A stretch of 64,000 bases of DNA from Massilia sp. YIM B02763 (GCF_030412015.1 NZ_JASNRD010000008.1:62001-126000), one strand, 5' to 3'. Numbered from the stretch's first letter, positions 1 through 8,834 are shown. Numbers and translations: made by a program. The notes: generated by a model not told the origin, from the sequence alone.

Positions 1-116
1 GGTGTCATCCCGGCCTGCGCGTCGAGGGACCAGCTTAGCATAGCCGTCCGCCGAGGCTCGCCCGGGTCGGCCCCCGGTGAAGGTTTACTGCGCCTGCTTG
101 ACGACGGCGCCGCCCT

Positions 117-734
117 TCATGACGAATGGGTGGGAGAAGTCGCCAGGCCGGCCTCCGGGCGTTTCCCGTGCGCGCGCGCCAGGCGGCGCCAGTTCAGCCA
201 GGAGACGACGGCATTGATCCAGAAGCCGGCGTACAGCACGGAGGTCAGGACCAGGCCCCGGCTGTAGTACAGCGGGACGGCGATGGTATTGACGAGCACC
301 CAGAACGGCCAGTTCTCGACCCGGCGCTGCATCATGAGGATCTGGCCGATGATGGAAAACACCAAGACCGCGGAATCGAAGAACGGCGCGTAGGCGTTCG
401 TGGTCAGGTGCAGCAGCGTGCCGTAGGCGGCCATGGCCAGCACGCCGGCCGGCACGATCCACAGCAGGTTGCGGCCTGTCGCGTGGGTGATGGGCAACGG
501 TTCGCCATGGTCGCCGCGCGCCCATTTCCACCAGCCGAGCACGCTGGTGGCGACGAAGAAGCCCTGCAGGACGACGTCGGCGTACAGGCGGTTGTCCGCA
601 TACAGGATGCCGAACAGCGTGCAGCCGACGATGCCCGTCCACCAGGTGTGGACGTTGTTGCGGCCGGCCAGCACGATGGCCAGGGCGGTGAAGACGTTTG
701 CCGCCAGTTCCAGCGGTCCGACCAGCGCCGTCAT
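117..734 (-). CDS. pnuC: PnuC-type nicotinamide riboside/mononucleotide transporter
   Basis: A 205-residue, very hydrophobic protein with about seven membrane segments and the tryptophan-rich pattern of PnuC (NVHTWWTGIVGC near the N-terminus, WPFWVLVN and GFWINAVVSWLNW near the C-terminus). PnuC proteins import the NAD precursor nicotinamide riboside across the inner membrane. The length is a little below the roughly 240 residues of enteric PnuC. The start is the ATG at 732-734. The gene stands alone on the minus strand, but nadB, nadA-nadC and a Sir2 deacetylase follow within 10 kb, which agrees with an NAD salvage role. No NMN/NAD riboswitch is evident in the short upstream gap. The family call is firm; the exact substrate is inferred. 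Confidence 0.85.
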   Translation of the reverse strand: MTALVGPLELAANVFTALAIVLAGRNNVHTWWTGIVGCTLFGILYADNRLYADVVLQGFFVATSVLGWWKWARGDHGEPLPITHATGRNLLWIVPAGVLAMAAYGTLLHLTTNAYAPFFDSAVLVFSIIGQILMMQRRVENWPFWVLVNTIAVPLYYSRGLVLTSVLYAGFWINAVVSWLNWRRLARAHGKRPEAGLATSPTHSS

Positions 735-844
735 CCCGTTCCGCCCTGCCCGTTCGAATCCATCGACGCTCCCGTTGAAGAAGCGTCTACTGTACGACAG
801 CCCCTGCTTTTATTGCAAGAGAGGAATTGCTCGCGCGATCAGCG

Positions 845-1342
845 TTACAGCTTCAGCGTGCGGTGCTCGCTGTCCATGTCCGGCGTCGTGCCCGTCACCG
901 CGGCCTTGGCGATGGCGAACATGCGGACCATCTTGCTGTCGTTGGAATCCCAGTATTCGGCCGAGTGCGGGTCGACCCGGACCAGCACGGCGTGCTCGTC
1001 GTCGGGGCCGGCCGGGAACCAGGCCTGGGCGCCGGTGTTCCACTTCGCGCGGATCAGTTCGCGGTCGACGACGCGCTCGGCGGTGCCGCTGACGGACACG
1101 TACAGGCTGTCGTCCGGGTTCGCGAACGCCAGGTTCACCTGCGGACGGTGGGCGATGCAGTCCCACAGCGACGTCAGCGTCGAGGTGAAGAACCAGATGC
1201 CGCCGTCGTCGTCGACGTCTTCCTTCGTCATCGGCTGGCTCAGCAGGTGGCCGTGCGCGTCCTGCCAGGTGAACATGGGGAAGCGCACGTCGGCGATCTT
1301 GGCCTTCAGCTGGGCCACGTTGTTTGCGTCATGGGTGGTCAT
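845..1342 (-). CDS. Pyridoxamine 5'-phosphate oxidase-like protein (general stress protein 26 type)
   Basis: The protein is 165 residues and follows the split-barrel flavin-binding fold of the GS26/COG3871 group (VRFPMFTWQD, GGIWFFTS, VNLAFANPDDSLYVSVSGTAE, then a C-terminal segment with EYWDSNDSKMVRMFAIAKA). Such proteins bind FMN, FAD or related cofactors and are typical members of general-stress regulons; they are not true PdxH enzymes. I chose the ATG at 1340-1342 because an AAAGGA ribosome site lies just before it; an upstream extension to 1447 lacks family-like sequence. The gene is monocistronic and divergent from the glycosyltransferase genes at 1.65 kb. The family is clear, the physiological substrate unknown. 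Confidence 0.8.
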   Translation of the reverse strand: MTTHDANNVAQLKAKIADVRFPMFTWQDAHGHLLSQPMTKEDVDDDGGIWFFTSTLTSLWDCIAHRPQVNLAFANPDDSLYVSVSGTAERVVDRELIRAKWNTGAQAWFPAGPDDEHAVLVRVDPHSAEYWDSNDSKMVRMFAIAKAAVTGTTPDMDSEHRTLKL

Positions 1343-1487
1343 GGTAGATCCTTTCTGTTTCGACAAGCTTCCATCCTCGCGGATCGTTGCCTGCGCGTCC
1401 GTGCGGCGGCGTACGGATGACGTCGGCCGCTGTTTGAGCACTGTCAAGGGCGCCGGAAAGCACGAAATCGCCCGCGTTGCATCGCAA

Positions 1488-1493
1488 TATAAT
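1488..1493 (+). promoter_or_regulatory. Candidate -10 element upstream of the glycosyltransferase pair
   Basis: A perfect TATAAT in otherwise GC-rich DNA, about 55 bases before the small reading frame at 1549 and 160 bases before the first glycosyltransferase. No good -35 hexamer lies at 16-18 bases upstream, so this is a weak or activator-dependent promoter candidate only. Confidence 0.35.
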
Positions 1494-1548
1494 CCTCCTG
1501 CGCCGGCAGCGCCGCCGTCGCATCGCCCCCACCGAGGATGGAACCGCC

Positions 1549-1638
1549 ATGGATCACCACGAACATCCTGTCCAGTCCGCCGTCCTGTCGCTTGCCGCGG
1601 CCGGGCCGGCGGTGCGCGCTTCCCTGAAGGTTGCCTGA
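1549..1638 (+). CDS. Possible 29-residue leader peptide
   Basis: An ATG preceded by GAGGATGGAACC opens a 29-residue frame starting MDHHEHPVQSAVLSLAAAG and ending with TGA 15 bases before the first glycosyltransferase start. The histidine-rich start and spacing would allow translational coupling. Nothing else supports it; it may be chance in GC-rich DNA. Confidence 0.2.
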   Translation: MDHHEHPVQSAVLSLAAAGPAVRASLKVA

Positions 1639-1653
1639 ACGGATGGTGGCCCC

Positions 1654-2868
1654 ATGGGTGCCCAACATCCCGCCAGTGCCGCGCTGTCCGCGCCCGGCGA
1701 ACGCACGCGCCTCGTCGCCCACTTCGTCGACGGCCTCGATGGTGCCCAGCTCGACGGCGCCCTGCTGAACCTGATCCGCCACCTGCCGGCCGGGCGCTAC
1801 CGCCATGCCATCGTCTGCCTGCGCGAACGCAGCGAATACGTGGGCGAACTGCGTGCCCGGGGCGTCGACGTCGTCAGCCTGCACCGGCGCGAGGGCCGCG
1901 ACCCGTTGCTGTGGCTGCGCATGTACCGCGCGCTGCGGGCGCTGCAACCCGACCTCGTGCATACCCGCAACCGCTCCGGCCTGCCGGCCCAGCTGGTGGC
2001 GGCGCTCGCCGGCGTGCGCCTGCGCGTGCATGCCGAACACGGACGCGAGGACGCCGCCGGCCAGGGAGGCTGGATCCTGCGTCGGCTGCTGCGCCCGCTG
2101 ATCGGCCATTTCATCGCCGTCAGCAGCGACCTCGAACAGTGGCTGATCGACGCCGTGGGCGCCGAGCCGGCGCGCGTGTCGCAGATCGCGAACGGCGTCG
2201 ACAGCGTGCAGTTCCACCCGCGCCTGGGACCGGCCGCCGCCGTCGGGCCGCCCGGCTTCATGCAGGACGGCGCCTTCGTGATCGGCAGCTCGGGCCGCAT
2301 GACGGACGCCGCCAGCCATGTCACGCTGGTCGAGGCCTTCCTGCGCCTGGTCGCGTCGCCGCACCCGGCCCATGCCCGGCTGCGCCTGCTGATCGTCGGG
2401 GACGGGCCCGCGCGCCAGGAATGCCAGTCCCTGCTGAACCGGGCCGGTGCCGGCGCGCGCGCCTGGCTGCCCGGCGCCCGCTCCGACCTGCCGCAGCTGC
2501 TGCGCGCGATGGACCTGTTCGTGCTGCCGGCGCCGTCCGAGGACAGGACGAACGCCATCCTGCAGGCGATGGCCAGCGGCCTGCCCGTCGTCGCCAGCGC
2601 GGTGGCCGGGAATGCGGAGCTGGTCCATGCCGGCTTCACGGGCATCCTGGTGCCGCCGCTGTCGCCGGAATTGCTGGCCGCGGCCATCGCCGACTATTGC
2701 CGCATCCCCGACATGGCGGCCCGTCACGGCGCCAGGGCGCGCAGCCAGGTGATCGCGCGCCACAGCATGCCGGCGATGGCGCGCGACTACCTGGCCGTCT
2801 ACGACACGCTGGCGCGGGGCGGCGCCGATCCGGCGCGCAGCGACGACCGGTCGCGCTGGGACACCTGA
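1654..2868 (+). CDS. GT4 glycosyltransferase, exosortase/PEP-CTERM-locus type
   Basis: A 404-residue GT-B enzyme. The N-terminal half (LVAHFVDGLDGAQLDGALLNLI, YRHAIVCL, QPDLVHTRNRSGLPAQL, RVHAEHGRE) and the C-terminal donor domain (IANGVDSVQF, VIGSSGRMTD, LLIVGDGPARQE, DLFVLPAPSEDRTNAILQAMASGLPVVAS) closely follow the glycosyltransferase family usually found in EpsH/exosortase exopolysaccharide loci (the TIGR03088 pattern, from memory). It should add a sugar to a lipid-linked glycan at the inner face of the membrane. The usual GGLENG motif is changed to GLDGAQLDG. The next gene is a second such transferase 12 bases downstream. No exosortase or polymerase lies nearby. The start at 1654 has GGATGGTGG upstream. 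Confidence 0.75.
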   Translation: MGAQHPASAALSAPGERTRLVAHFVDGLDGAQLDGALLNLIRHLPAGRYRHAIVCLRERSEYVGELRARGVDVVSLHRREGRDPLLWLRMYRALRALQPDLVHTRNRSGLPAQLVAALAGVRLRVHAEHGREDAAGQGGWILRRLLRPLIGHFIAVSSDLEQWLIDAVGAEPARVSQIANGVDSVQFHPRLGPAAAVGPPGFMQDGAFVIGSSGRMTDAASHVTLVEAFLRLVASPHPAHARLRLLIVGDGPARQECQSLLNRAGAGARAWLPGARSDLPQLLRAMDLFVLPAPSEDRTNAILQAMASGLPVVASAVAGNAELVHAGFTGILVPPLSPELLAAAIADYCRIPDMAARHGARARSQVIARHSMPAMARDYLAVYDTLARGGADPARSDDRSRWDT

Positions 2869-2880
2869 CCGGGATGCCCG

Positions 2881-4068
2881 ATGCGCGTCTTGCACCTGTT
2901 CGAGCACGCCGTGCTGCGCCCTACCGACTATGCGCGCCGCGCGCTGGCCCTGCTGGATGGCTTGCGCAGCCAGGGCGTGCAGACCGTGCAGCTGGCGGCG
3001 CCCGCGACAGGTGCCGCCGGTGCCGCCGTCGTCGCCGAATCCGTGCCGGCGGGCTGGCAGTTCTACCGGACGGCGGCCCCGACCAGCCTCCCGCCCTGCT
3101 TGCGCATCGGCGCCGGCGGCATCCTGCTGGCGCAGCGGCTGCACGACGTGACGCGCCTGACGCGGCCGCAACTGATCCACGTCCATGCCGGCAGCCGGCA
3201 CGCCCTCGCGGCCTGGCCGGCGGCGCGGCTGGCGCGCCTGCCCCTGCTGGTCGAGGCGGACCGGCGCGCCGCCGGCGCCGCGCTGCCCTTGCTGGACCGC
3301 CTCGCCTTGCGCGGCGCGGACGCGCTCGTGGCGGCGACACCCGACGTCCGTGCTTTCCTGCGTGCCGGCGGCATTCGCGCGCGCCGCATCGCCGTGCTGC
3401 CGTCCGCCGCCGACTTGCCCGGCGCATGCGTCGCCGTTCCCGCGCCGCGCGGCCTGGACGGGGCGCCGCTGCTGGCCTATGCCGGGCCGCTCGAGCTGGC
3501 CGACGGCATCGACCTGCTGCTCGAGGCGCTCGCGCTGCTGCGGCGTAGGCGTCCCGCGCTGCGCCTCGTCGTCGCGGGCGCAGGCATGCGGCTGGACGAA
3601 CTGGAGCAGAGCGCCGCCGCGCTCGGACTGCGCGGCCACGTCGTGTTTACGGGCGAGCTCACGGGTCGGCGCATCGCCGACCTGCTGCCGCGCGCCGACG
3701 TCACCGTGTTTCCCGCGATGCCCGGGTCCCGCACGGCCGGCCTCGCGCCGCCCCGGCAGCTGCTCAATGCGATGGCGCAGGGCTGTACCGTCGTCGCGTC
3801 CGACATCGCCTGCCACGCGGAGCTGCTCGTGAACGGCCACAACGGCATGCTGTTTCGCGCCGGCAGCCGCACGGCGCTGTGCGGCGCCCTCGCGCGCCTG
3901 CTGGACGACCCGCTGCGCCTGCGCCCCCTTGGCCGGGCGGCGGCGGATACCATCGCCGCGCGGCACAGCTGGCCCGTCGCGGCGGCGCGCTACCGCAAGC
4001 TGTACGAGACGATCCTGCACGACCATGGCCGCCATGCCGGGATGCCCGCGTCCCGGCAGCGTCGGTGA
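2881..4068 (+). CDS. GT4 glycosyltransferase, second of an exosortase-locus type pair
   Basis: A 395-residue GT-B fold enzyme, in an operon with the preceding transferase. It opens with MRVLHLFEHAVLRPTDYARRA, the layout of the exosortase A-associated transferases (TIGR04063-like, from memory). Its donor-binding half reads PLLAYAGPLELADGIDLLLEAL, LRLVVAGAGMRLDELE, LPRADVTVFPAMPGSR and LLNAMAQGCTVVASDI. The usual acidic EX7E-type patch is poorly preserved (AMPGSRTAGLAPPRQLLNAM), so donor choice or activity may differ. The pair probably acts in sequence on an exopolysaccharide repeat unit. Sequence is somewhat divergent from the family, and the rest of such a gene cluster is missing here, which suggests a relocated or duplicated pair. 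Confidence 0.7.
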   Translation: MRVLHLFEHAVLRPTDYARRALALLDGLRSQGVQTVQLAAPATGAAGAAVVAESVPAGWQFYRTAAPTSLPPCLRIGAGGILLAQRLHDVTRLTRPQLIHVHAGSRHALAAWPAARLARLPLLVEADRRAAGAALPLLDRLALRGADALVAATPDVRAFLRAGGIRARRIAVLPSAADLPGACVAVPAPRGLDGAPLLAYAGPLELADGIDLLLEALALLRRRRPALRLVVAGAGMRLDELEQSAAALGLRGHVVFTGELTGRRIADLLPRADVTVFPAMPGSRTAGLAPPRQLLNAMAQGCTVVASDIACHAELLVNGHNGMLFRAGSRTALCGALARLLDDPLRLRPLGRAAADTIAARHSWPVAAARYRKLYETILHDHGRHAGMPASRQRR

Positions 4069-4110
4069 AGGATTATCGCTGCCTGCCGGGCGACTGCGCC
4101 ACAAATGGTC

Positions 4111-4116
4111 TATAGT
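4111..4116 (+). promoter_or_regulatory. Candidate -10 element for nadB
   Basis: TATAGT lies 43 bases before the nadB ATG, matching the -10 consensus at five of six positions. The -35 region is GC-rich and poor, so this is tentative. Confidence 0.3.
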
Positions 4117-4158
4117 GATGCTCTTTCGACATACCTAGAACAATCCAAGAGACTTGCG

Positions 4159-5787
4159 ATGAAATTTGACGTCGTCATCGTCGGCAGCGGCCTGGCCGGT
4201 CTGTCGGTCGCCCTGCACCTGGCCCAGACCCGCAAGGTCGCCATCATCTCCAAGCGCGAACTGCTCGAAGGGGCCAGCAACTGGGCCCAGGGCGGCATCG
4301 CCGCCGTGCTCGACTCGGGCGACAGCCACGACCAGCACATCGCCGATACCCTGGTCGCCGGCGCCGGCCTGTGCGACGAGGGTGCCACCCGCTATATCGT
4401 CGAACACGGCCGCGAGGCGATCGAATGGCTGATCGACCAGGGCGTGCCGTTCACCCGCGACGAGAGCGCGGAACTCGGCTTCCACCTGACCCGCGAAGGC
4501 GGCCACAGCCAGCGCCGCATCATCCACGCGGCCGACGCCACCGGCCACGCCGTCCAGGTGACGCTGGAACAGAAGGTGCGCAACCACCCGAACATCGCCC
4601 TGTTCGAACACCACAGCGCGATCGACGTGATTACCTCGGACAAGCTGACGCCCACCGGCGTGCATGGCGGCGCCCCGGCGCTGGCCGGCCAGCCGCGATG
4701 CCACGGCGTCTACGTGCAGGACGGCGCCACCGGCAAGGTACTGACCTTCGAGGCCGAGCACACGGTACTGGCCACCGGCGGCGCCGGCAAGGTCTACCTT
4801 TACACGACCAATCCGGACACCGCCACCGGCGACGGCATCGCGATGGCCTGGCGCGCCGGTTGCCGCGTGTCGAACATGGAATTCATCCAGTTCCACCCGA
4901 CCTGCCTGTACCACCCGTACGCCAAATCCTTCCTCATCAGCGAGGCCGTGCGCGGCGAAGGCGGCTTGCTGAAACTGCCGCCCGAGGCGGGGGCGACGGC
5001 CGGGACGCGCTTCATGCCGGCCCACGACGAGCGCGGCGAGCTGGCCCCGCGCGACGTGGTGGCAAGGGCCATCGACTTCGAGATGAAGAAGCGCGGCCTC
5101 GACTACGTCCACCTGGACATCAGCCACCAGAGTCCGGCATTCATCCAGGAGCACTTCCCGACCATTTACGCGCGCTGCCTGGAACTGGGGATCGACATCA
5201 CGAAGGAACCGATCCCCGTCGTGCCGGCCGTGCACTTCACTTGCGGCGGCGTGGTGACGGACCTGGCCGGTCGCACCGACATCGCCGGCCTGTATGCCGT
5301 CGGCGAGACCGCGTGCACGGGCCTGCACGGCGCCAACCGCCTGGCCAGCAATTCCCTGCTCGAATGCCTGGTCGTGGGCCGCGCCTGCGCGCAATACATC
5401 GCCGCCGCGCCGGCCGTGGGCCAGCCGCAACTGCCGGCATGGGACGAGAGCCGCGTCACCAATGCCGACGAGGAGGTCGTGATCGCCCACAACTGGGACG
5501 AGCTGCGCCGCTTCATGTGGAACTACGTCGGCATCGTGCGCACGAACAAGCGCCTGGAGCGCGCCGAGCACCGCATCAAGCTGCTGAAGGAAGAAATTGG
5601 GGAGTACTACCGCAACTTCCGCGTCACCAACGACCTGCTGGAACTGCGCAACCTCGTCGAGGTGGCGCACCTGATCGTGCGCAGCGCCCTGTCGCGCCAC
5701 GAAAGCCGCGGCCTGCATTACTCGCGCGACTATCCGGACACGCTGCCCAAGGCCCTGCCCAGCGTGCTGGCGCCGGGCCCGCGCTGA
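4159..5787 (+). CDS. nadB: L-aspartate oxidase
   Basis: NadB oxidises L-aspartate to iminoaspartate with FAD, the first step of de novo NAD synthesis, passing the product to NadA. The 542-residue protein starts [22 protein letters not shown] (FAD-binding GxGxxG), carries the family segments [65 protein letters not shown] and [20 protein letters not shown], and ends with the helical succinate-dehydrogenase-like C-terminal domain. The ATG at 4159 was chosen because homology begins exactly there; the frame extends 18 codons upstream without meaning. nadA and nadC lie 4 kb away on the other strand. Very secure. Confidence 0.97.
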   Translation: MKFDVVIVGSGLAGLSVALHLAQTRKVAIISKRELLEGASNWAQGGIAAVLDSGDSHDQHIADTLVAGAGLCDEGATRYIVEHGREAIEWLIDQGVPFTRDESAELGFHLTREGGHSQRRIIHAADATGHAVQVTLEQKVRNHPNIALFEHHSAIDVITSDKLTPTGVHGGAPALAGQPRCHGVYVQDGATGKVLTFEAEHTVLATGGAGKVYLYTTNPDTATGDGIAMAWRAGCRVSNMEFIQFHPTCLYHPYAKSFLISEAVRGEGGLLKLPPEAGATAGTRFMPAHDERGELAPRDVVARAIDFEMKKRGLDYVHLDISHQSPAFIQEHFPTIYARCLELGIDITKEPIPVVPAVHFTCGGVVTDLAGRTDIAGLYAVGETACTGLHGANRLASNSLLECLVVGRACAQYIAAAPAVGQPQLPAWDESRVTNADEEVVIAHNWDELRRFMWNYVGIVRTNKRLERAEHRIKLLKEEIGEYYRNFRVTNDLLELRNLVEVAHLIVRSALSRHESRGLHYSRDYPDTLPKALPSVLAPGPR

Positions 5788-5788
5788 C

Positions 5789-6697
5789 GTGAAGGGCAAG
5801 CTCGCGTCGTCGCTGACCCCGTCGACCGTCCTGCTGCTGACCGTCCCGCCGCTGCTGTGGGCCGGTAACGCCATCGTCGGCCGCCTCGTGCGCGAGGCCG
5901 TGCCGCCGATGACATTGAACCTGCTGCGCTGGACCATCGCGCTGCTGGTGCTGCTGCCGCTCGGCCGGGCCGCGCTGCGGCCGGGCAGCGGCGTGCTGGC
6001 CAACTGGCGCCGCTACGCCTTGCTCGGCCTGCTGGGCATCGGCATGTACAACTCGCTGCAATACCTTGCCCTGCAGAGCTCCACGCCCATCAACGTGACG
6101 CTCGTCGCATCCGGCATGCCCGTCTGGATGATGCTGGTCGGGCGCCTGTTCTTCGGCGTGCCCGTGCGCGGACGACAGGTCGGCGGGGCCGTGCTGTCGA
6201 TCGCCGGCGTGCTCGTCGTGCTGTGCCGCGGCGACGTGCACCAGCTGCTCGCGCTGCGCATCGTCGCCGGCGACCTGTACATGATCCTGGCCACGATCGC
6301 CTGGTCGTTCTACAGCTGGATGCTGCTGCAGCCGAAGGACGTGCCCGCGCTGCGCGGCGACTGGGCCGGCTTCCTGCTGGCCCAGGTCGGCTACGGCCTG
6401 CTGTGGTCCGGGCTGTTCGCCGGCGCCGAGTGGTCGCTCGGCGCGCACGCCATCGCCTGGAGCCCAGCGGTGGCGGCGGCGCTGCTGTTCGTGGCCGTCG
6501 GCCCCGCCGTGCTCGCGTTCGCGCTGTGGGGCGCGGGCATCCGCCGCGCCGGCCCCGGCATCGGCGCCTTCTTCGTCAACCTGACGCCGCTTTTCACCGC
6601 CTTGCTGTCCTCGGCCTTCCTGGGGGAACTGCCTCATGCCTACCACGCGCTGGCGTTCGCGCTGATCGTCGGCGGGATCGTCTGGTCCTCGCGCTGA
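5789..6697 (+). CDS. EamA-family (DMT superfamily) transporter
   Basis: The 302-residue protein has ten predicted membrane segments in two EamA halves (PPLLWAGNAIVGRLV ... VLSIAGVLVVLCRG, then YMILATIAWSFYSWML ... LIVGGIVWSSR). Members export amino acids, metabolites or drugs by proton exchange; the substrate cannot be read from sequence. The proposed start is GTG at 5789, one base after the nadB stop, so the gene is probably translated from the nadB transcript. A link with NAD metabolism is possible but unproven. A similar but distinct DMT protein is encoded at 31.96 kb. Confidence 0.8.
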   Translation: MKGKLASSLTPSTVLLLTVPPLLWAGNAIVGRLVREAVPPMTLNLLRWTIALLVLLPLGRAALRPGSGVLANWRRYALLGLLGIGMYNSLQYLALQSSTPINVTLVASGMPVWMMLVGRLFFGVPVRGRQVGGAVLSIAGVLVVLCRGDVHQLLALRIVAGDLYMILATIAWSFYSWMLLQPKDVPALRGDWAGFLLAQVGYGLLWSGLFAGAEWSLGAHAIAWSPAVAAALLFVAVGPAVLAFALWGAGIRRAGPGIGAFFVNLTPLFTALLSSAFLGELPHAYHALAFALIVGGIVWSSR

Positions 6698-6812
6698 GGC
6701 GCGGGCGGGTGCTACGGGGCCCGTGCCGTGGCGGAAACGTGTGTCCGCCCCGGCAGTAAGGGTGTTAGCATCGCCAGGTGTCAACCAGGAAGCAGCGACA
6801 AGGAAGCAGCCG

Positions 6813-7727
6813 ATGTCCGAAGCACTCACCCATCCCGCCACCGTGCACGCCCATGCGGCCGCGGTCGCGGGATTCCTCGACCGCCATCCGCGCGCGCTGG
6901 TCCTGACCGGCGCCGGCTTGTCGACGGCGTCCGGGATCCCGGACTACCGCGACGCCGACGGCAACCGGCGCGGCAAGCCGCCCATCCACGGACCGGACTT
7001 CCGCAAGTCGGAATACGTCCAGCGCCGCTACTGGGCGCGCAGCATGATCGGCTGGCCCGTGCTGGCGCGCGCCCGCCCGAATGCCGGGCACGTCGCGATC
7101 GCGGGGCTGGAGGCAATCGGCAGGATCGGCTCCGTGCTGACGCAGAACGTGGACGGGCTGCACGGCCAGGCCGGCAGCCAGGGCGTGCTTGAACTGCACG
7201 GTAACATCCATTCGGTCGCGTGCCTGGAGTGTTCGGCGCTGTTCCCGCGCGCCTTCGTCCAGGACCAGCTGGAGCGCGCGAACCCGCACATGACGGGCGC
7301 CAACGCCACGCCGCTGCCGGACGGCGACGCCGCCGTCGAGCCGGCCGAACTGGCGGACTTCCGCCTGCCCCATTGCATCTGCTGCGGCGGCAACCTGATG
7401 CCGAACGTCGTCTTCTTCGGCGACAACGTGCCGCCCGCGCGCACAGCCATCGCGCTGGATCGCATGGAGCAAGCCGACGCGCTGCTCGTCGTCGGCTCCT
7501 CGCTGATGGTGTATTCGGGATTCCGCTTCTGCCGCATGGCGCAGGCGGCGGGCAAGCCCATCGCGGCGATCAACCTCGGACGCACGCGCGCCGACGACCT
7601 GCTGGACATCAAGATCGAAGACTCGGCCGAGCGCATCCTGCCGCTCGCGCTCGACCTGTTGAACCGGGGACTGGAGCCGGCTGGAGGAGACACGCCATCC
7701 ATTCAACTCGACGGGGGAATACTGTGA
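6813..7727 (+). CDS. Sir2-family NAD-dependent protein deacetylase
   Basis: Sirtuins remove acyl groups from lysines using NAD, giving nicotinamide and O-acyl-ADP-ribose. The 304-residue protein has the NAD-binding GAGLSTASGIPDYRD, the catalytic TQNVDGLH, two zinc-binding cysteine pairs (CLEC and CICCGG), then NVVFFGDNVP and VVGSSLMVYSGF. It belongs to the larger bacterial deacetylase type (longer than CobB, with an insert between the zinc cysteine pairs). ATG at 6813 follows AAGGA with good spacing; the frame extends to 6723 without homology. It overlaps the next hydrolase gene by four bases (GTGA), so the two are co-translated. Family assignment is secure; protein targets are unknown. Confidence 0.92.
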   Translation: MSEALTHPATVHAHAAAVAGFLDRHPRALVLTGAGLSTASGIPDYRDADGNRRGKPPIHGPDFRKSEYVQRRYWARSMIGWPVLARARPNAGHVAIAGLEAIGRIGSVLTQNVDGLHGQAGSQGVLELHGNIHSVACLECSALFPRAFVQDQLERANPHMTGANATPLPDGDAAVEPAELADFRLPHCICCGGNLMPNVVFFGDNVPPARTAIALDRMEQADALLVVGSSLMVYSGFRFCRMAQAAGKPIAAINLGRTRADDLLDIKIEDSAERILPLALDLLNRGLEPAGGDTPSIQLDGGIL

Positions 7728-8767
7728 CGAACACGCTACGCAATACCGCATCGGGCACCGGCTTGACACGCTGGAAGGCAGGCACCCTGCTGGCCGGCAT
7801 CGGCCTGGCCGCATCGTTCTTCTACGTGAAGGCCAGGACGAAACAGGCCGAGGCCGCGCATCCGCCTCAGGGCCGCTTCGTGACGGTCGACGGCGTGCGC
7901 CTGCACTACCTGGAACGGGGTGAAGGGCCAGTGCTGGTCCTGCTGCACGGGAACGGCGTGCTGGCCGACGATTTCACGTACAGCGGCATCATCGACAAGG
8001 CGGCCGAGCACTACCGCGTGATCGCCTTCGACCGTCCCGGCTTCGGCTACAGCGAACGTCCGCGCAACCGCGTGTGGACGCCGCAGGCCCAGGCGCGGCT
8101 GCTGCACCACGCGCTGCAGGAGATCGGCGTCGATTCCGCCATCGTCGTTGGCCATTCGCTGGGCACGCAAGTCGCCCTGTCGATGGCGCTGGACGTGCCG
8201 GACTTCGTGCGCGGCCTCGTGCTGCTGTCCGGCTACTACTACCCGAGCCTGCGGGTCGACGTGCCGCTGCTGTCCGGGCCCGCGATCCCGCTGCTGGGCG
8301 ACGTGATGCGCTACACGATCTCGCCGTTGACGGCGCGCATGCTGTGGCGGCCGCTGAAGAAGAGGATGTTCGCGCCCCTGCCCGTCGATCCGCGCTTCGA
8401 GCAGGTGTCGCCGTGGATGGCACTGCGCCCCGGCCAGCTGCGCGCGGCCGCGGCCGACAACACGATGATGGTGCCGGCCGCGCTGGCCCTGTCCAAGCGT
8501 TACCAGGAACTGAAGGTGCCCGTCACGATCATCGCCGGCACGCAGGACCGCGTGGTCGACTTCGGCCACAATTCGGAGCGCCTGAACGAACGGGTCCCGG
8601 ACAGCGATCTGCAGCTGGAACCGGGCGTGGGCCATATGACGCACTATGCGCACCCGGACAAGGTGATGGCGGCCGTCGACGCGATCGCGGCCCAGGCGGG
8701 AGCGCCCGTGCACTTGCGCGACCCGCGTGCCGAGGCGTTGGCGCGGGCGAGCGAGAGCGGGACGTGA
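7724..8767 (+). CDS. Membrane-anchored alpha/beta hydrolase
   Basis: A 347-residue hydrolase with one N-terminal membrane segment (about residues 18-36), which would leave the catalytic domain outside the cytoplasm or tethered to the membrane. It has the oxyanion HGNG (75-78), the nucleophile elbow GHSLG with Ser145, a late Asp in AGTQDRVVDF and a His in GVGHMTHY. It resembles epoxide hydrolase/haloperoxidase-like esterases, with no specific substrate evident. The start is GTG at 7724, overlapping the sir2 stop codon; GGGGGAAT precedes it. The stop lies inside a GTGA-N4-TCAC palindrome. The fold is secure, the function open. Confidence 0.8.
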   Translation: MTNTLRNTASGTGLTRWKAGTLLAGIGLAASFFYVKARTKQAEAAHPPQGRFVTVDGVRLHYLERGEGPVLVLLHGNGVLADDFTYSGIIDKAAEHYRVIAFDRPGFGYSERPRNRVWTPQAQARLLHHALQEIGVDSAIVVGHSLGTQVALSMALDVPDFVRGLVLLSGYYYPSLRVDVPLLSGPAIPLLGDVMRYTISPLTARMLWRPLKKRMFAPLPVDPRFEQVSPWMALRPGQLRAAAADNTMMVPAALALSKRYQELKVPVTIIAGTQDRVVDFGHNSERLNERVPDSDLQLEPGVGHMTHYAHPDKVMAAVDAIAAQAGAPVHLRDPRAEALARASESGT

Positions 8768-8770
8768 TGC

Positions 8771-8800
8771 GTCACGAATAGTCACGAATAGTCACGAATA
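8771..8800. repeat. Three tandem copies of GTCACGAATA
   Basis: The 10-base unit is repeated three times exactly, directly after the hydrolase stop and between convergent genes. A related GTGA-N4-TCAC unit lies at 8843-8854. Short perfect tandem repeats like this are rare in the window. Confidence 0.9.
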
Positions 8801-8813
8801 AGCGGCATCGCAG

Positions 8814-8834
8814 GGTGGGCACCAGGTGCCCACC
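8814..8834. repeat. Perfect palindrome between convergent genes
   Basis: GGTGGGCACC, one base, then its exact reverse complement. It sits between the hydrolase and nadC 3' ends and can form a strong hairpin on either strand. There is no T-run, so it is not a classic terminator. It resembles the palindromes at 10940-10960 and 12659-12685. Confidence 0.8.

Larger units (their letters stand above)
1343..1653. other. Divergent intergenic region
   Basis: About 310 bases between the GS26-like gene and the first glycosyltransferase. It holds a perfect TATAAT hexamer on the plus strand at 1488-1493 and a 29-codon reading frame with a plausible ribosome site at 1549-1638. No terminator or recognisable repeat is seen. 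Confidence 0.5.

Noticed and set aside
735..844. NAD/NMN riboswitch upstream of pnuC
   Set aside because: The gap on the coding strand side is short, shows no matching consensus and has no terminator or ribosome-site occlusion.
126..3548. A 1140-codon open frame on the plus strand
   Set aside because: It runs antisense to pnuC and the GS26-like gene and out of frame through the glycosyltransferases. Its Arg/Ala/Pro-rich translation is typical of an alternate frame in GC-rich DNA.
1444..4104. An 886-codon open frame on the minus strand
   Set aside because: Antisense to two recognisable glycosyltransferases; low-complexity Arg/Gln/Gly composition and no domain.
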